From IMG/VR virus record IMGVR_UViG_3300011116_000449, positions 1-20,587 of that record: 20,587 bases of DNA; one strand, 5' to 3'. Under the pieces are notes generated by a model. It was not told where the DNA came from, did not search any database, and saw nothing but the letters and a program-made list of their open reading frames with translations. Shown one piece after another: positions 11,851 to 20,291 of the stretch; the stretch's first letter is position 1; every line of letters starts with the position of its first letter. Made by a program: the position numbers and the translations under genes. The stretch comes from a virus.

Positions 11851-13102
11851 CCTTAACTTCTCACTCCTTCCTTGGCAACAAACTGTCTTTACTGACAAAA
11901 CAAGGTTTAAGGTTGTGGCTGCTGGTCGGCGCTGTGGCAAGTCTAGGTTAGCGGCTACTACGCTAATTATTGAAGCATTGCGTTGCCCAGCAGGTAGCGC
12001 AGTTCTCTATGTTGCGCCTACCAATGGACAAGCTAGGCAAATTATCTGGGATGTTTTGATGGAGATTGGCAGGGATGTTATCCAGGCTAGTCACATCAAC
12101 AATATGGACATCACCATGATAAATGGTGCAAAGATTTATGTTCGTGGCGCTGATAGACCAGATACTCTGCGGGGTGTGTCCCTTACCTATGCGGTGCTAG
12201 ACGAGGTTGCGGACATTAAGCCTGAAGCCTGGGAGCAGGTCATCAGGGCTTCTTTGTCAGACAAAAAGGGCAGAGCCATATTCATTGGCACTCCCAAGGG
12301 CCGCAACTGGTTCTATGATCTGTTCAAGATGGGCCAAGAGGGGTCTGATCCTGATTGGAAGTCTTGGCACTTTACAACCCAAGATAACCCATTGATAGAC
12401 CCAACTGAGATTGAGTCTGCCAAGAAAACGCTGTCATCCTTTGCTTTCAAGCAGGAATATCTAGCGTCCTTTGACAACGCAGGAAGCGATGTTTTTAAAG
12501 AAGATTGGATCAAATATGGTGTGGAACCTGAGTATGGTAGTTACTTCATTGCAATCGACTTGGCAGGATTTGAAGAGGTGGCTAAACAAGCTGCTAACGC
12601 AAAGAAAAGGCTAGATGAGAGCGCCATTGCAGTGGTCAAGGTCACTGATGATGGGAAGTGGTTTGTCAAAGAGATTGATCATGGCAGATGGGACATTCGG
12701 GAAACTGCTGCCAAAATCCTGATGAAGATGCGGGATTACAGGCCAATTTCGGTGGGAATTGAGCGTGGGGCGCTTAAAAATGCTGTTTTGCCCTACCTCA
12801 GTGACCTGATGCGGAAAAATAATGTATATTCGCACATAGTTGACCTAACGCATGGCAACAGGAAAAAGACAGACAGAATCATCTGGAGTCTCCAAGGGCG
12901 GTTTGAGCATGGGCGAATTGTGCTGAACTCTGAAGAAGATTGGGACACATTTACCGATCAACTCTTGATGTTTCCTGCCAATGGCGTACATGATGACTTA
13001 CCCGATGCTTTGAGTTATATCGATCAATTGGCTGTAACATCTTACTTTGAAGCCGAAGAAGATGAAGAGTGGGAGCCTGTAGACATCATATCGGGGGTTT
13101 AA
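11843..13102 (+). CDS. terL: Terminase large subunit
   Basis: This is the 419-residue motor that pumps DNA into the head. The N-terminal ATPase shows Walker A GRRCGKS (residues 28-34), Walker B YAVLDE (116-121, with Asp120 and Glu121) and the coupling motif IFIGTPKGRNW (137-147). The C-terminal RNase H-like nuclease shows FIAIDLAG (Asp239), GIERG (Glu297) and VHDDLPDALSY (Asp384, Asp385, Asp388), which cut the concatemer. Its length is usual for the family. After the first nuclease Asp there is a short Lys- and Ala-rich insertion (about residues 243-257). Its stop codon shares a base with the portal start. Confidence 0.93.
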   Translation: MSDLNFSLLPWQQTVFTDKTRFKVVAAGRRCGKSRLAATTLIIEALRCPAGSAVLYVAPTNGQARQIIWDVLMEIGRDVIQASHINNMDITMINGAKIYVRGADRPDTLRGVSLTYAVLDEVADIKPEAWEQVIRASLSDKKGRAIFIGTPKGRNWFYDLFKMGQEGSDPDWKSWHFTTQDNPLIDPTEIESAKKTLSSFAFKQEYLASFDNAGSDVFKEDWIKYGVEPEYGSYFIAIDLAGFEEVAKQAANAKKRLDESAIAVVKVTDDGKWFVKEIDHGRWDIRETAAKILMKMRDYRPISVGIERGALKNAVLPYLSDLMRKNNVYSHIVDLTHGNRKKTDRIIWSLQGRFEHGRIVLNSEEDWDTFTDQLLMFPANGVHDDLPDALSYIDQLAVTSYFEAEEDEEWEPVDIISGV

Positions 13103-15162
13103 TGGCAACAGATAAGCAAGAAAAGCTAGAGCAAAATGAGTTTTATGAGCCGACTGAGGCTGATAAGGAACTGACTGATTTTGTTGTTGACCATTGCAAC
13201 CGCTGGCGTGATTGGAGAGATACCAACTACCTGCCTGATTATCTGGAATACGAGCGAATCTTTCGTGGTCAGTGGGCATCTGAAGACAAAACCCGTGAGT
13301 CTGAGCGTTCACGCATCGTAACCCCTGCTACCCAACAAGCCGTAGAGACTCGCCATGCTGAGATTATGGAAGCTATCTTTGGTCAGGGCGAATTCTTTGA
13401 CATTCAAGATGATATTCGGGATGTGAACAACAACCCCATTGATGTGGGCATCATCAAAGCCCAGTTGATGGAGGATTTCAAGCGGGACAAGATACGCAAA
13501 TCCATTGATGCCATTGAGTTGATGGCAGAAATTTACGGCACAGGCATTGGCGAGATTGTCGTTAAGACTGAAAAGCAGTTTGTGCCCTCTACTCAGCCGA
13601 TTCCTGGGCAAATGGGCCAAGCCGCAATTGGCGTAGTGGAAAAAGACAGGATTTCGGTCAGAATTTCCCCTATTAACCCCAAAAACTTTCTTTTTGACCC
13701 CAATGGAACCTCAGTTGATGATTGCATGGGGGTCGCAATTGAGAAATACATAAGTATTCATAAGATTGTTGAAGGCATTGAGCGTGGAATCTATCGAAAA
13801 GTAGACATTACGCCCACCTATGAAGATACTGACTTAGAGCCAACCCAAGAAGTTACCCAATATCAGGACGATAAGGTACTTTTGCTGACTTATTATGGCC
13901 TGGTTCCCCGTGAATACCTAGAGAACCTTGAGGAAAACAAGAATATTGTCGAGTTATTCCCTGAGAGTTCCGCTGCTGAAGAATATTCAGACATGGTTGA
14001 GGCCATTGTCGTAATTGCCAACGATGGACAATTGCTAAAAGCAGAGGCAAATCCTTACATGATGAAGGATCGTCCTGTTCTGACCTACCAAGATGACACT
14101 GTTCCCAATCGTCTTTTGGGTCGTGGCACAGTGGAAAAAGCCTTCAATATGCAAAAGGCTATTGATGCTCAGATTCGCTCTCACTTGGATTCATTGGCGC
14201 TGACCACTAGCCCCATGATTGCAATGGATGCAACCCGTTTGCCTCGTGGTGCTAAGTTTGAAGTCAAGCCTGGGAAGGCGATTCTTACCAATGGCGCACC
14301 TTCAGAGATTCTGTATCCCTTCAAGTTTGGTCAGACTGATGGCAACAACCTAGCCACTGCCAAGGATTTCGAGCGTATGCTCCTGCAATCCACGGGAACT
14401 TTGGATTCTCAGGGCATGGTCAGTGCTGGTGCTAGAGACATGGGGCAAGGCGGTATGTCTATGGCAGTCGCCACCATCATCAAGAAGTACAAGCGTACTC
14501 TGGTGAACTTCCAAGAAGACTTCCTGATTCCCTTTATCCAGAAGGCGGCTTTCAGGTACATGCAGTTTGACCCAGAGCGTTACCCCTCTGTGGACATGAC
14601 CTTCATTCCTACGGCTACTCTGGGCATCATTGCTCGTGAGCATGAACAACAGATGTTCATTGGCTTGCTCCAGACCCTTGGCCCCAACACTCCTGTGTTG
14701 CCATTGATTCTGAAAGGTGTTTTGGCTAATTCTTCATTGACCAACCGCTATGAATTGATGGATCAGTTGGACAAGATGAGCCAGCCTAATCCGCAAGCAG
14801 AGCAAATGGCTCAGATGCAACAACAGTTGGCTATGCAAGCTGCACAGGCTCAGATTGCTGTCAATACGACTCAAGCTGAACAAAATCGTGCAGAAGCACA
14901 GAAGTTGGCAATTGAGGCTCAGTTGATGCCCCAAGAGATTCAGGCCAAAAATATGGCGGCACTGACCAAGAACCTGCCAAATCAAGATGATGCAACTTCA
15001 AAAGAGTTTGACAAGCGGGTGAAGATTGCTGAATTGATGCTGAAAGAAGCTGACATTAAGAACAAGTCCAAGATTGTTGAATTGCAAATGGCAGACAAGA
15101 AGGGCAAAATGTCGAGCGTTGAAGATGAGTTTCTCAATCGTCTTTCAAGGGAATTGACCTAA
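13102..15162 (+). CDS. Portal (head-tail connector) protein
   Basis: This 686-residue protein lies directly after the large terminase, as portal genes usually do. The start at 13102 (TAATG junction, GGGGG upstream) is preferred over a GTG at 13069. The N-terminal part contains SRIVTPATQQAVETRHAEIMEAIFG, similar to podovirus-type portals that begin with a conserved helix of this kind. The middle is alpha/beta. The C-terminus is a long Gln- and Ala-rich helix (about residues 565-625), like the barrel helix of P22-type portals. The portal forms the dodecameric ring through which DNA enters. Its length is nearer P22 (725) than T7 (536). Confidence 0.85.
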   Translation: MATDKQEKLEQNEFYEPTEADKELTDFVVDHCNRWRDWRDTNYLPDYLEYERIFRGQWASEDKTRESERSRIVTPATQQAVETRHAEIMEAIFGQGEFFDIQDDIRDVNNNPIDVGIIKAQLMEDFKRDKIRKSIDAIELMAEIYGTGIGEIVVKTEKQFVPSTQPIPGQMGQAAIGVVEKDRISVRISPINPKNFLFDPNGTSVDDCMGVAIEKYISIHKIVEGIERGIYRKVDITPTYEDTDLEPTQEVTQYQDDKVLLLTYYGLVPREYLENLEENKNIVELFPESSAAEEYSDMVEAIVVIANDGQLLKAEANPYMMKDRPVLTYQDDTVPNRLLGRGTVEKAFNMQKAIDAQIRSHLDSLALTTSPMIAMDATRLPRGAKFEVKPGKAILTNGAPSEILYPFKFGQTDGNNLATAKDFERMLLQSTGTLDSQGMVSAGARDMGQGGMSMAVATIIKKYKRTLVNFQEDFLIPFIQKAAFRYMQFDPERYPSVDMTFIPTATLGIIAREHEQQMFIGLLQTLGPNTPVLPLILKGVLANSSLTNRYELMDQLDKMSQPNPQAEQMAQMQQQLAMQAAQAQIAVNTTQAEQNRAEAQKLAIEAQLMPQEIQAKNMAALTKNLPNQDDATSKEFDKRVKIAELMLKEADIKNKSKIVELQMADKKGKMSSVEDEFLNRLSRELT

Positions 15163-16536
15163 ATGGACATTTCTGATCTTGAGCGTAAGCTAGGAATTGA
15201 TGGAATCTCTGCTGAACAGCAGATGGAGATCATTACTGCTTTGCAACAGTCTGCCGCTGAGAAGATTGCAAAGGCCAAGAGCGAGTCTATTGGCAAGGGT
15301 GCTGAACTTGTTATCCAAGGCTTGAAGAAGATCAAGTCAGACATGGAGCAAAAGTTTGCTCAGTTGAATGGCGAGATTCAGAGCAAAGTTGCCTCTGTAC
15401 AAGATGGACAGGATGGCAAGAATGGCAAAGATGGACGAGATGGTAAGCAAGGGCCAGCAGGAGCAACAGGGCCAGCAGGAAGAGATGGTAGTCCTGGGCG
15501 TGATGGAGTTGATGGTGCTAACGGCACTGGCGTTGCCTCTGCTCGCATTGATTTTGATGGTAGCCTTATTATCGTTCTTGATGATGGTCGTGAGATTAAT
15601 GTTGGTGAAGTTGTTCCTTTTGATGTTGCTGAACGCATCAAAGTTATTACCAATGGTGGCGGTACTTCTCAGTCTGTACTTGATACTCTAACGAGTCTTC
15701 AGTCTCAAATTACGGCTCTGTCTGGATTTGTAAACTATGAAGGTACTTGGAATGCATCAACCAACACGCCTACCCTTGTTTCTAGTGTAGGAACAAAGGG
15801 AGACTACTATGTTGTCTCTGTAACAGGCTCAACCAATCTCAATGGCATTACGACTTGGACTCAAGGCGATTGGGCAATCTTTAATGGAACTGCTTGGGAA
15901 AAAGTTGATAACACTGACCTTGTAACTTCAGTTGCAGGGCGCACTGGTGCTATTACTCTGACCACTGCTGATATTGGTGGTTTAGGAACAATTGCTACCC
16001 AGGCGGCAAGCAATGTCTCTATCACTGGTGGCTCAATCACAGGTATCACAGATTTAGCAGTTGCTGATGGTGGTACGGGCGCATCTACGGCATCGGGAGC
16101 CAGAACCAATCTAGGGCTAGTGATTGGGACTGATGTTCTGTCTCCAAGTGGCTCGGCTGCAAGTCTGACTTCTTTTCCCACTCTGAATCAAAATACCACT
16201 GGCAATGCTGCCAATGTAACGGGTACTGTTGCGGTTGCCAATGGTGGTACAGGTGGGACAACCGCCGCTACCGCCAGAACAAACCTTGGTTTGGTAATTG
16301 GTACAGATGTTTTGGCTCCTACTGGATCAGCCGCATCTTTGACTTCATTTCCAACACTCAATCAGAACACCACAGGAACTGCGGCATCTACCCCTAAACT
16401 CTTGACTACAAACTTCACGATTGAAGAAAGTGGTGGAAAGTTGATATTCAAGTATGGGGCAACGACAATTGCATCAATGTCTTCAACTGGATTGATTACC
16501 TCTTCTGCAAATATTGTCTCCAATGGAACACCTTAA
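15163..16536 (+). CDS. Collagen-like fibre or head-fibre protein
   Basis: This 457-residue protein starts directly after the portal stop. Residues 1-80 are helical (coiled-coil-like). Residues 82-122 are a Gly-x-y collagen-like stretch (DGKNGKDGRDGKQGPAGATG and onward), which would form a trimeric triple helix. Residues 188-250 are a beta module (YEGTW, GDYYVV, WTQGDWAIFNGTAWEKVD) of the kind seen in phage fibres. Two copies of a module starting GGTGAS/GGTGGT follow (about 299-347 and 357-405), then a short end. It is most likely a trimeric fibre for host contact. Its place between portal and scaffold rather than among tail genes makes a head fibre possible. Confidence 0.75.
   Translation: MDISDLERKLGIDGISAEQQMEIITALQQSAAEKIAKAKSESIGKGAELVIQGLKKIKSDMEQKFAQLNGEIQSKVASVQDGQDGKNGKDGRDGKQGPAGATGPAGRDGSPGRDGVDGANGTGVASARIDFDGSLIIVLDDGREINVGEVVPFDVAERIKVITNGGGTSQSVLDTLTSLQSQITALSGFVNYEGTWNASTNTPTLVSSVGTKGDYYVVSVTGSTNLNGITTWTQGDWAIFNGTAWEKVDNTDLVTSVAGRTGAITLTTADIGGLGTIATQAASNVSITGGSITGITDLAVADGGTGASTASGARTNLGLVIGTDVLSPSGSAASLTSFPTLNQNTTGNAANVTGTVAVANGGTGGTTAATARTNLGLVIGTDVLAPTGSAASLTSFPTLNQNTTGTAASTPKLLTTNFTIEESGGKLIFKYGATTIASMSSTGLITSSANIVSNGTP
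16057..16377 (+). repeat. Tandem duplicated fibre module, period 174 bases
   Basis: Within the fibre gene two modules, each about 49 residues, repeat at a spacing of 58 residues. Both carry ARTNLGLVIGTDVL, then SAASLTSFPTLNQNTTG. The protein copies are nearly identical over this core while codons differ in many places, so the duplication is not recent or is kept by selection on the protein. Confidence 0.8.
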
Positions 16537-16545
16537 AGGAAAATT

Positions 16546-17478
16546 ATGGCAACCTCAACACTAGGCTCTGGAACGCTTGTTCTTGCTGGAACCACATCAG
16601 GAACCACTACAGTCACGGCAACTGCGGTGGCGGGTACCACCACTTTGACGCTTCCTGCGGCTACTGACACTTTGGTTGGTAAAGCAACAACTGATACGCT
16701 GACCAATAAGACCCTGACGGGTGCGGCAATGAATGGTACTTTAGGGGCAACAACTCCAAGTACTGCATCTGTAACCACACTGACTACATCATCGACTGTT
16801 ACTCACAATGGTGGCACAGCCAATGGTGTGGCCTATCTTGATGGCTCAAAGGTGCTGACTACGGGCAGTGCGTTGGTGTTTGATGGGACAAATTTGCTGG
16901 TGGGGACTACAACACCAGTATATAACCTTTCAGGCAGAGGCTTAATTACAATCAATGGTTCTTCTGCCGCCGCACTTGGATTTACAGCAGGCGCTGTGGA
17001 TAAAGGAATTATTCTTCACACAGGCACAGACATGATTATGTCTAATTCCGTGTCTGGTGCTATTACATTCCAAACAAACAACACAGAGCGTGCCCGCATC
17101 GAATCCAGCGGTAACTTTGTTCAAAAAGGCGCAACAACTGCGGCGGGTATTAAACCAACCGCAATTGCAAATAATGAAAGCATAACTACCGTTAACAGCA
17201 CTACATACACAATTACTTTAAGCACAAGCGCCAAACTGTTTTGGATTTCTCTTGGAAATGGTGACGGGGCTTTGGTATTCACAAGCTATTTAAGCAGTTC
17301 AATTACATTTCTTGGGATAACTCCAACTAATGTTGCCGCAACCGCAAGCCCGTCATCTGCACAATTGGGTATTTCCAAAAGCGCCAATAGTCACGATATT
17401 GTGATTAAAACTGGCTCTGCTTTGTCTTCAACTGCCGCCGCTTGGCAAATGGGCGTTTTATCATCTCAAGTTGCATAA
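16546..17478 (+). CDS. Fibre-like structural protein
   Basis: This 310-residue protein has AAGGA before its ATG. It is rich in Thr, Ser, Gly and Ala, with short beta repeats (TLPAATDTLVGKATTDTLTN, then STASVTTLTTSSTVTHNG). The middle pattern NGVAYLDGSKVLTTGSALVFDGTNLLVGT is widespread in fibre-like proteins of aquatic phages. NNTERARIESSGNFV precedes a beta-rich C-terminus that may carry a receptor-binding or assembly domain. It is probably a second fibre or head-decoration protein working with the collagen-like one. Confidence 0.7.
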   Translation: MATSTLGSGTLVLAGTTSGTTTVTATAVAGTTTLTLPAATDTLVGKATTDTLTNKTLTGAAMNGTLGATTPSTASVTTLTTSSTVTHNGGTANGVAYLDGSKVLTTGSALVFDGTNLLVGTTTPVYNLSGRGLITINGSSAAALGFTAGAVDKGIILHTGTDMIMSNSVSGAITFQTNNTERARIESSGNFVQKGATTAAGIKPTAIANNESITTVNSTTYTITLSTSAKLFWISLGNGDGALVFTSYLSSSITFLGITPTNVAATASPSSAQLGISKSANSHDIVIKTGSALSSTAAAWQMGVLSSQVA

Positions 17479-17488
17479 GGAATAAATC

Positions 17489-17665
17489 ATGTTTAGAAAA
17501 CATAGCGATGAATTTGTTGTAAAAACAATTGATGTATCACCATTGATTCCTGTTGCAACAGAATTAACAGACGCACAAAAGTCGGATGAAAAACTTGTGC
17601 AATACCATACCGAATATCAAGAGTGGATTGCAAGTGGCAATACACCATTGGCTCAAGATGAATAA
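17489..17665 (+). CDS. Small structural-region protein, unknown function
   Basis: This 58-residue frame has AAGGAATAAATC before its ATG and sits between two clear genes with matching leaders. It starts MFRKHSDEFV, contains PVATELTDAQKSDEKLVQY and ends acidic. A role as a fibre chaperone or accessory is possible from position only. Confidence 0.65.
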   Translation: MFRKHSDEFVVKTIDVSPLIPVATELTDAQKSDEKLVQYHTEYQEWIASGNTPLAQDE

Positions 17666-17683
17666 CCTATAAAGGAATAAACC

Positions 17684-17980
17684 ATGTCAACCATCGTTTG
17701 GAACATCAGTCAACTTGACCGACAAACCTCAGATGGTTTTGTCACTACCGCACATTGGCAAGCAAATGCAACAGATGGGGATTACTCTGCATCTGTGTAT
17801 TCCACTTGCTCATGGAGTGATGGCACTGCAACCATTCCCTATGCTGACTTGACTAAAGAAACAGTCTTAGGATGGATTTGGGCCAATGGTGTGGATAAAG
17901 CGGCGACTGAAGCTGCTTTGAATGCTCAGATTGAGTTGCAGAAGAACCCTGTGACTGCCACTGGCGTACCCTGGAATTAA
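17684..17980 (+). CDS. Small conserved phage protein (DUF7936-like)
   Basis: This 98-residue protein has AAAGGAATAAACC before its ATG. The arrangement IVWNISQLDRQTSDGFVTTA, then AHWQANATDGDYSASVYST, IPYADLTKETVLGWIW, and QIELQKNPVTATGVPW at the end is the pattern I recall for a widespread small phage family (DUF7936). A beta-sandwich N-terminal part followed by a helix is likely. It lies among fibre genes, so it may be structural or help fibre assembly. The biochemical role is unknown. Confidence 0.65.
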   Translation: MSTIVWNISQLDRQTSDGFVTTAHWQANATDGDYSASVYSTCSWSDGTATIPYADLTKETVLGWIWANGVDKAATEAALNAQIELQKNPVTATGVPWN

Positions 17981-17983
17981 AGA

Positions 17984-18223
17984 ATGACTCCTGAACTCCA
18001 GAAATATTATGAAAATCGCTTCTCTATGATGGGAAGTGATGGATGGAAAGATTTGGTGGAGGATATTGACACCATGATTGCATCCCTGAATAATATATCT
18101 GTGATTTCTGATGAACAAAGCCTACAATTCAAAAAAGGTGAACTTTCTATACTAACTTGGCTGAAAACCTTGCGACAGGTCAGCGAGAGAGCATACGAGG
18201 AATTGAATGAAAAGAATGTTTGA
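17984..18223 (+). CDS. Small helical phage protein
   Basis: This 79-residue protein follows three bases after the previous stop. It is helical and charged: LQKYYENRFSMMGSDGWKDL, then VEDIDTMIASL and LSILTWLKTLRQVSERAYEEL. Short helical proteins of this type are common between fibre and scaffold genes of podovirus-like phages. The ribosome-binding site is weak and translation is probably coupled. Function unknown. Confidence 0.6.
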   Translation: MTPELQKYYENRFSMMGSDGWKDLVEDIDTMIASLNNISVISDEQSLQFKKGELSILTWLKTLRQVSERAYEELNEKNV

Positions 18224-18434
18224 TTTTGCCTGTGCAAACGGGCATAAAACCGAAAGACTGACTGATTATGAGTCGATCAGTTTTAGGTGTGAATGTGGTG
18301 AAACAGCCAACCGCATTCTTTCTGCTCCAAACTTCAAACTAGAAGGGTGGTCTGGTTCTTTTCCATCAGAGCATGGAAGGTTCGAGAAAAAACACCTAGA
18401 TCAGTTGAAGTGGGAGCAAAAGCACAACTCATAA
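18207..18434 (+). CDS. Small zinc-ribbon (FmdB-like) protein
   Basis: This 75-residue protein overlaps the previous gene by 17 bases; GAGG stands six bases before the first ATG. MFDFACANGHKTE with C-x2-(G)H and FRCECGETANRIL with C-x-C form a small zinc ribbon like that of FmdB-type regulatory proteins. The following APNFKLEGWSGSFP is also typical. In phages such proteins are found beside capsid genes with no known role. Confidence 0.7.
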   Translation: MKRMFDFACANGHKTERLTDYESISFRCECGETANRILSAPNFKLEGWSGSFPSEHGRFEKKHLDQLKWEQKHNS

Positions 18435-18489
18435 ACAGCAATGTCGAGTTGATTCTCCTATAACCGAAACGGCAGGAAAAAGGGATAAT

Positions 18490-19248
18490 ATGTTGATTGA
18501 CCAAGAACCTGAGATGAAGAGTGAGTTGGAAGCTGAAGAATCCAAGCTATCTGACACCATTGCGCCAGCAAGTCCTGGACTCCCTGACAAGTACAAGGAT
18601 AAAAGTCTGGAGGACATTGTTCGGATGCACCAAGAAGCTGAAAAGCTAATTGGCAAGCAAGCGCAAGAGGTGGGAGAGGTAAGGAAGCTGGCAGACGAAC
18701 TCATTAAGCAGAACCTTAGTTCTAAACAGCAACCTATTAAAGAGGAAGAGCCAGAAGTAGATTTCTTTGAAAATCCACAGAAGGCAGTTCAAAAGACTAT
18801 TGATAACCATCCTGATGTTCTCGCTGCCCGTCAAGCGGGTATGGAGTTCAAAAGGATGCAGATTCAACAAAAGCTAACGCAAGAGCATCCTGACTACACT
18901 CAGATTGCTCAAGATCAGGACTTTGTGAATTGGGTGAAATCCTCGCCTATTCGCCTTGGTCTGTATGCAAAAGCTGATGGTGAGTTTGATTACGATAGTG
19001 CCAATGAGTTGCTGTCTACCTACAAGCAGTTGCGTGGCGTAAAACATAAGCAGACTGAACAAGCGGGTGAAACCGCCAGGAAGCAAAATATGAAGGCCGC
19101 ACAAGTGGATGTTGGTGGAACTGGTGAGAGTTCAAAGAGGGTTTACAGACGGGCTGACCTTATTCGGCTGAAGATGACAGAACCTGACCGCTACGATGCG
19201 CTTTCTGAAGAAATAATGAAAGCGTATGCAGAGGGACGGGTTAAGTAA
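18490..19248 (+). CDS. Scaffold protein
   Basis: This 252-residue protein lies directly before the major capsid gene, as scaffolds do. It is acidic and highly helical, with low-complexity Glu-, Gln- and Lys-rich stretches: SLEDIVRMHQEAEKLIGKQA, then a Pro/Glu linker (QQPIKEEEPEVDFFENP), HPDYTQIAQDQDFVNWV, and a basic C-terminal helix (RADLIRLKMTEPDRYDAL). A basic C-terminal helix binding the coat protein is known for P22-type scaffolds. It should guide assembly of the prohead and then leave or be cut. AGGGA precedes the ATG. Confidence 0.75.
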   Translation: MLIDQEPEMKSELEAEESKLSDTIAPASPGLPDKYKDKSLEDIVRMHQEAEKLIGKQAQEVGEVRKLADELIKQNLSSKQQPIKEEEPEVDFFENPQKAVQKTIDNHPDVLAARQAGMEFKRMQIQQKLTQEHPDYTQIAQDQDFVNWVKSSPIRLGLYAKADGEFDYDSANELLSTYKQLRGVKHKQTEQAGETARKQNMKAAQVDVGGTGESSKRVYRRADLIRLKMTEPDRYDALSEEIMKAYAEGRVK

Positions 19249-19277
19249 TTTAACTTTCGTTTCTAAGGAGAAACAAC

Positions 19278-20231
19278 ATGGCAACCTCATTTTCCCCCAG
19301 TAACTCAGTTACTGTTACCACAGGCGCAACATTCATCCCCGAAATTTGGAGTGATGAGATTATTGCTGCTTACAAGAAAAACTTGGTTCTTGCTAACCTC
19401 GTTATGAAGATGAACTTTAAAGGTAAGAAGGGTGATGTAGTTCACATCCCTGCACCTACCCGTGGTTCAGCTTCTGCCAAGGCCGCAGAAACAGCAGTCA
19501 CTTTGATTGCCGCTACTGAGTCTGAAGTGCAAGTGTCGATTAACAAGCATTACGAGTACTCTCGTTTGATTGAAGACATTGTTGAGGCCCAAGCCCTGAA
19601 CAGCTTGCGTAACTTCTACACCTCTGATGCTGGCTACTCCCTGGCTAAACAAGTCGATACCGACTTGGTGCAGTTGGGTCGTTCTACCAACGGCGGTGCT
19701 GGTACAAACGTATATGCAACTGGTGCGTTCATTGGTGGTGATGGTACTACTGCTTATGTTGCCGCAAGCAACAATGAGTCAGCACTGACCGATGCCGCCA
19801 TTCGCCGCACTATTCAGCGTTTGGATGACACCGATACCCCTATGGATCAGCGTTTCTTCTTGATTCCTCCATCAAGTCGCAACACCCTGATGGGTTTGGC
19901 TCGCTACACTGAACAAGCCTTTGTGGGTGGTACTAACAGCACCATTCGCACTGGCGAGATCGGTAACCTGTATGGCATTCCTGTGTTTGTCTCAAGCAAT
20001 TGCGACACTGCATCAGGTTCTGCTGGCGCACGAGTTTGCCTGATGGGTCACAGAGACGCAGTGGTTCTGGTTGAGCAAATTGCTGTTCGTTCACAAGTTC
20101 AGTACAAGCAGGAGTATTTGGCTACCCTGTTTACTTCTGACACTTTGTATGGCGTTCAGATTCTTCGTGCCGCCGCAAGCACTGGTGCAGCGAAATCTGC
20201 ATCTATGTTTGCACTTTTGGTTCCCGCCTAA
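19278..20231 (+). CDS. Major capsid protein
   Basis: This 317-residue protein has AAGGAG before its ATG and follows the scaffold gene. It starts with a short Ser/Thr-rich arm. IPEIWSDEIIAAYKKNLVLANLV, then KKGDVVHIPAPTRG and VSINKHYEYSRLIEDIVEAQ follow, matching the long helix and P-domain of HK97-fold coat proteins. Further on come RFFLIPPSSRNTLMGLARY, then GEIGNLYGIPVFVSSNCD and YGVQILRAA. The order is typical of the marine and freshwater podovirus-like coat proteins. It forms the icosahedral shell and is followed by a strong terminator. Confidence 0.88.
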   Translation: MATSFSPSNSVTVTTGATFIPEIWSDEIIAAYKKNLVLANLVMKMNFKGKKGDVVHIPAPTRGSASAKAAETAVTLIAATESEVQVSINKHYEYSRLIEDIVEAQALNSLRNFYTSDAGYSLAKQVDTDLVQLGRSTNGGAGTNVYATGAFIGGDGTTAYVAASNNESALTDAAIRRTIQRLDDTDTPMDQRFFLIPPSSRNTLMGLARYTEQAFVGGTNSTIRTGEIGNLYGIPVFVSSNCDTASGSAGARVCLMGHRDAVVLVEQIAVRSQVQYKQEYLATLFTSDTLYGVQILRAAASTGAAKSASMFALLVPA

Positions 20232-20240
20232 TTGCAGTTG

Positions 20241-20269
20241 CCTCCCCCCTAGTGGGGGGGGTCTTTTTT
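20241..20269 (+). terminator. Strong intrinsic terminator after the capsid gene
   Basis: Six C (20244-20249), the loop TAGT and a run of eight G (20254-20261) form a very stable hairpin followed by TCTTTTTT. It lies directly after the capsid stop codon and would limit expression of later genes relative to the coat protein. Confidence 0.88.
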
Positions 20270-20291
20270 AACCTAATTAGGAGAAATCAAA

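Noticed and set aside
15378-15653. A minus-strand frame opposite the collagen-like repeat
   Set aside because: The Pro- and Ser-rich sequence is the reverse complement of Gly-x-y codons, not a gene.
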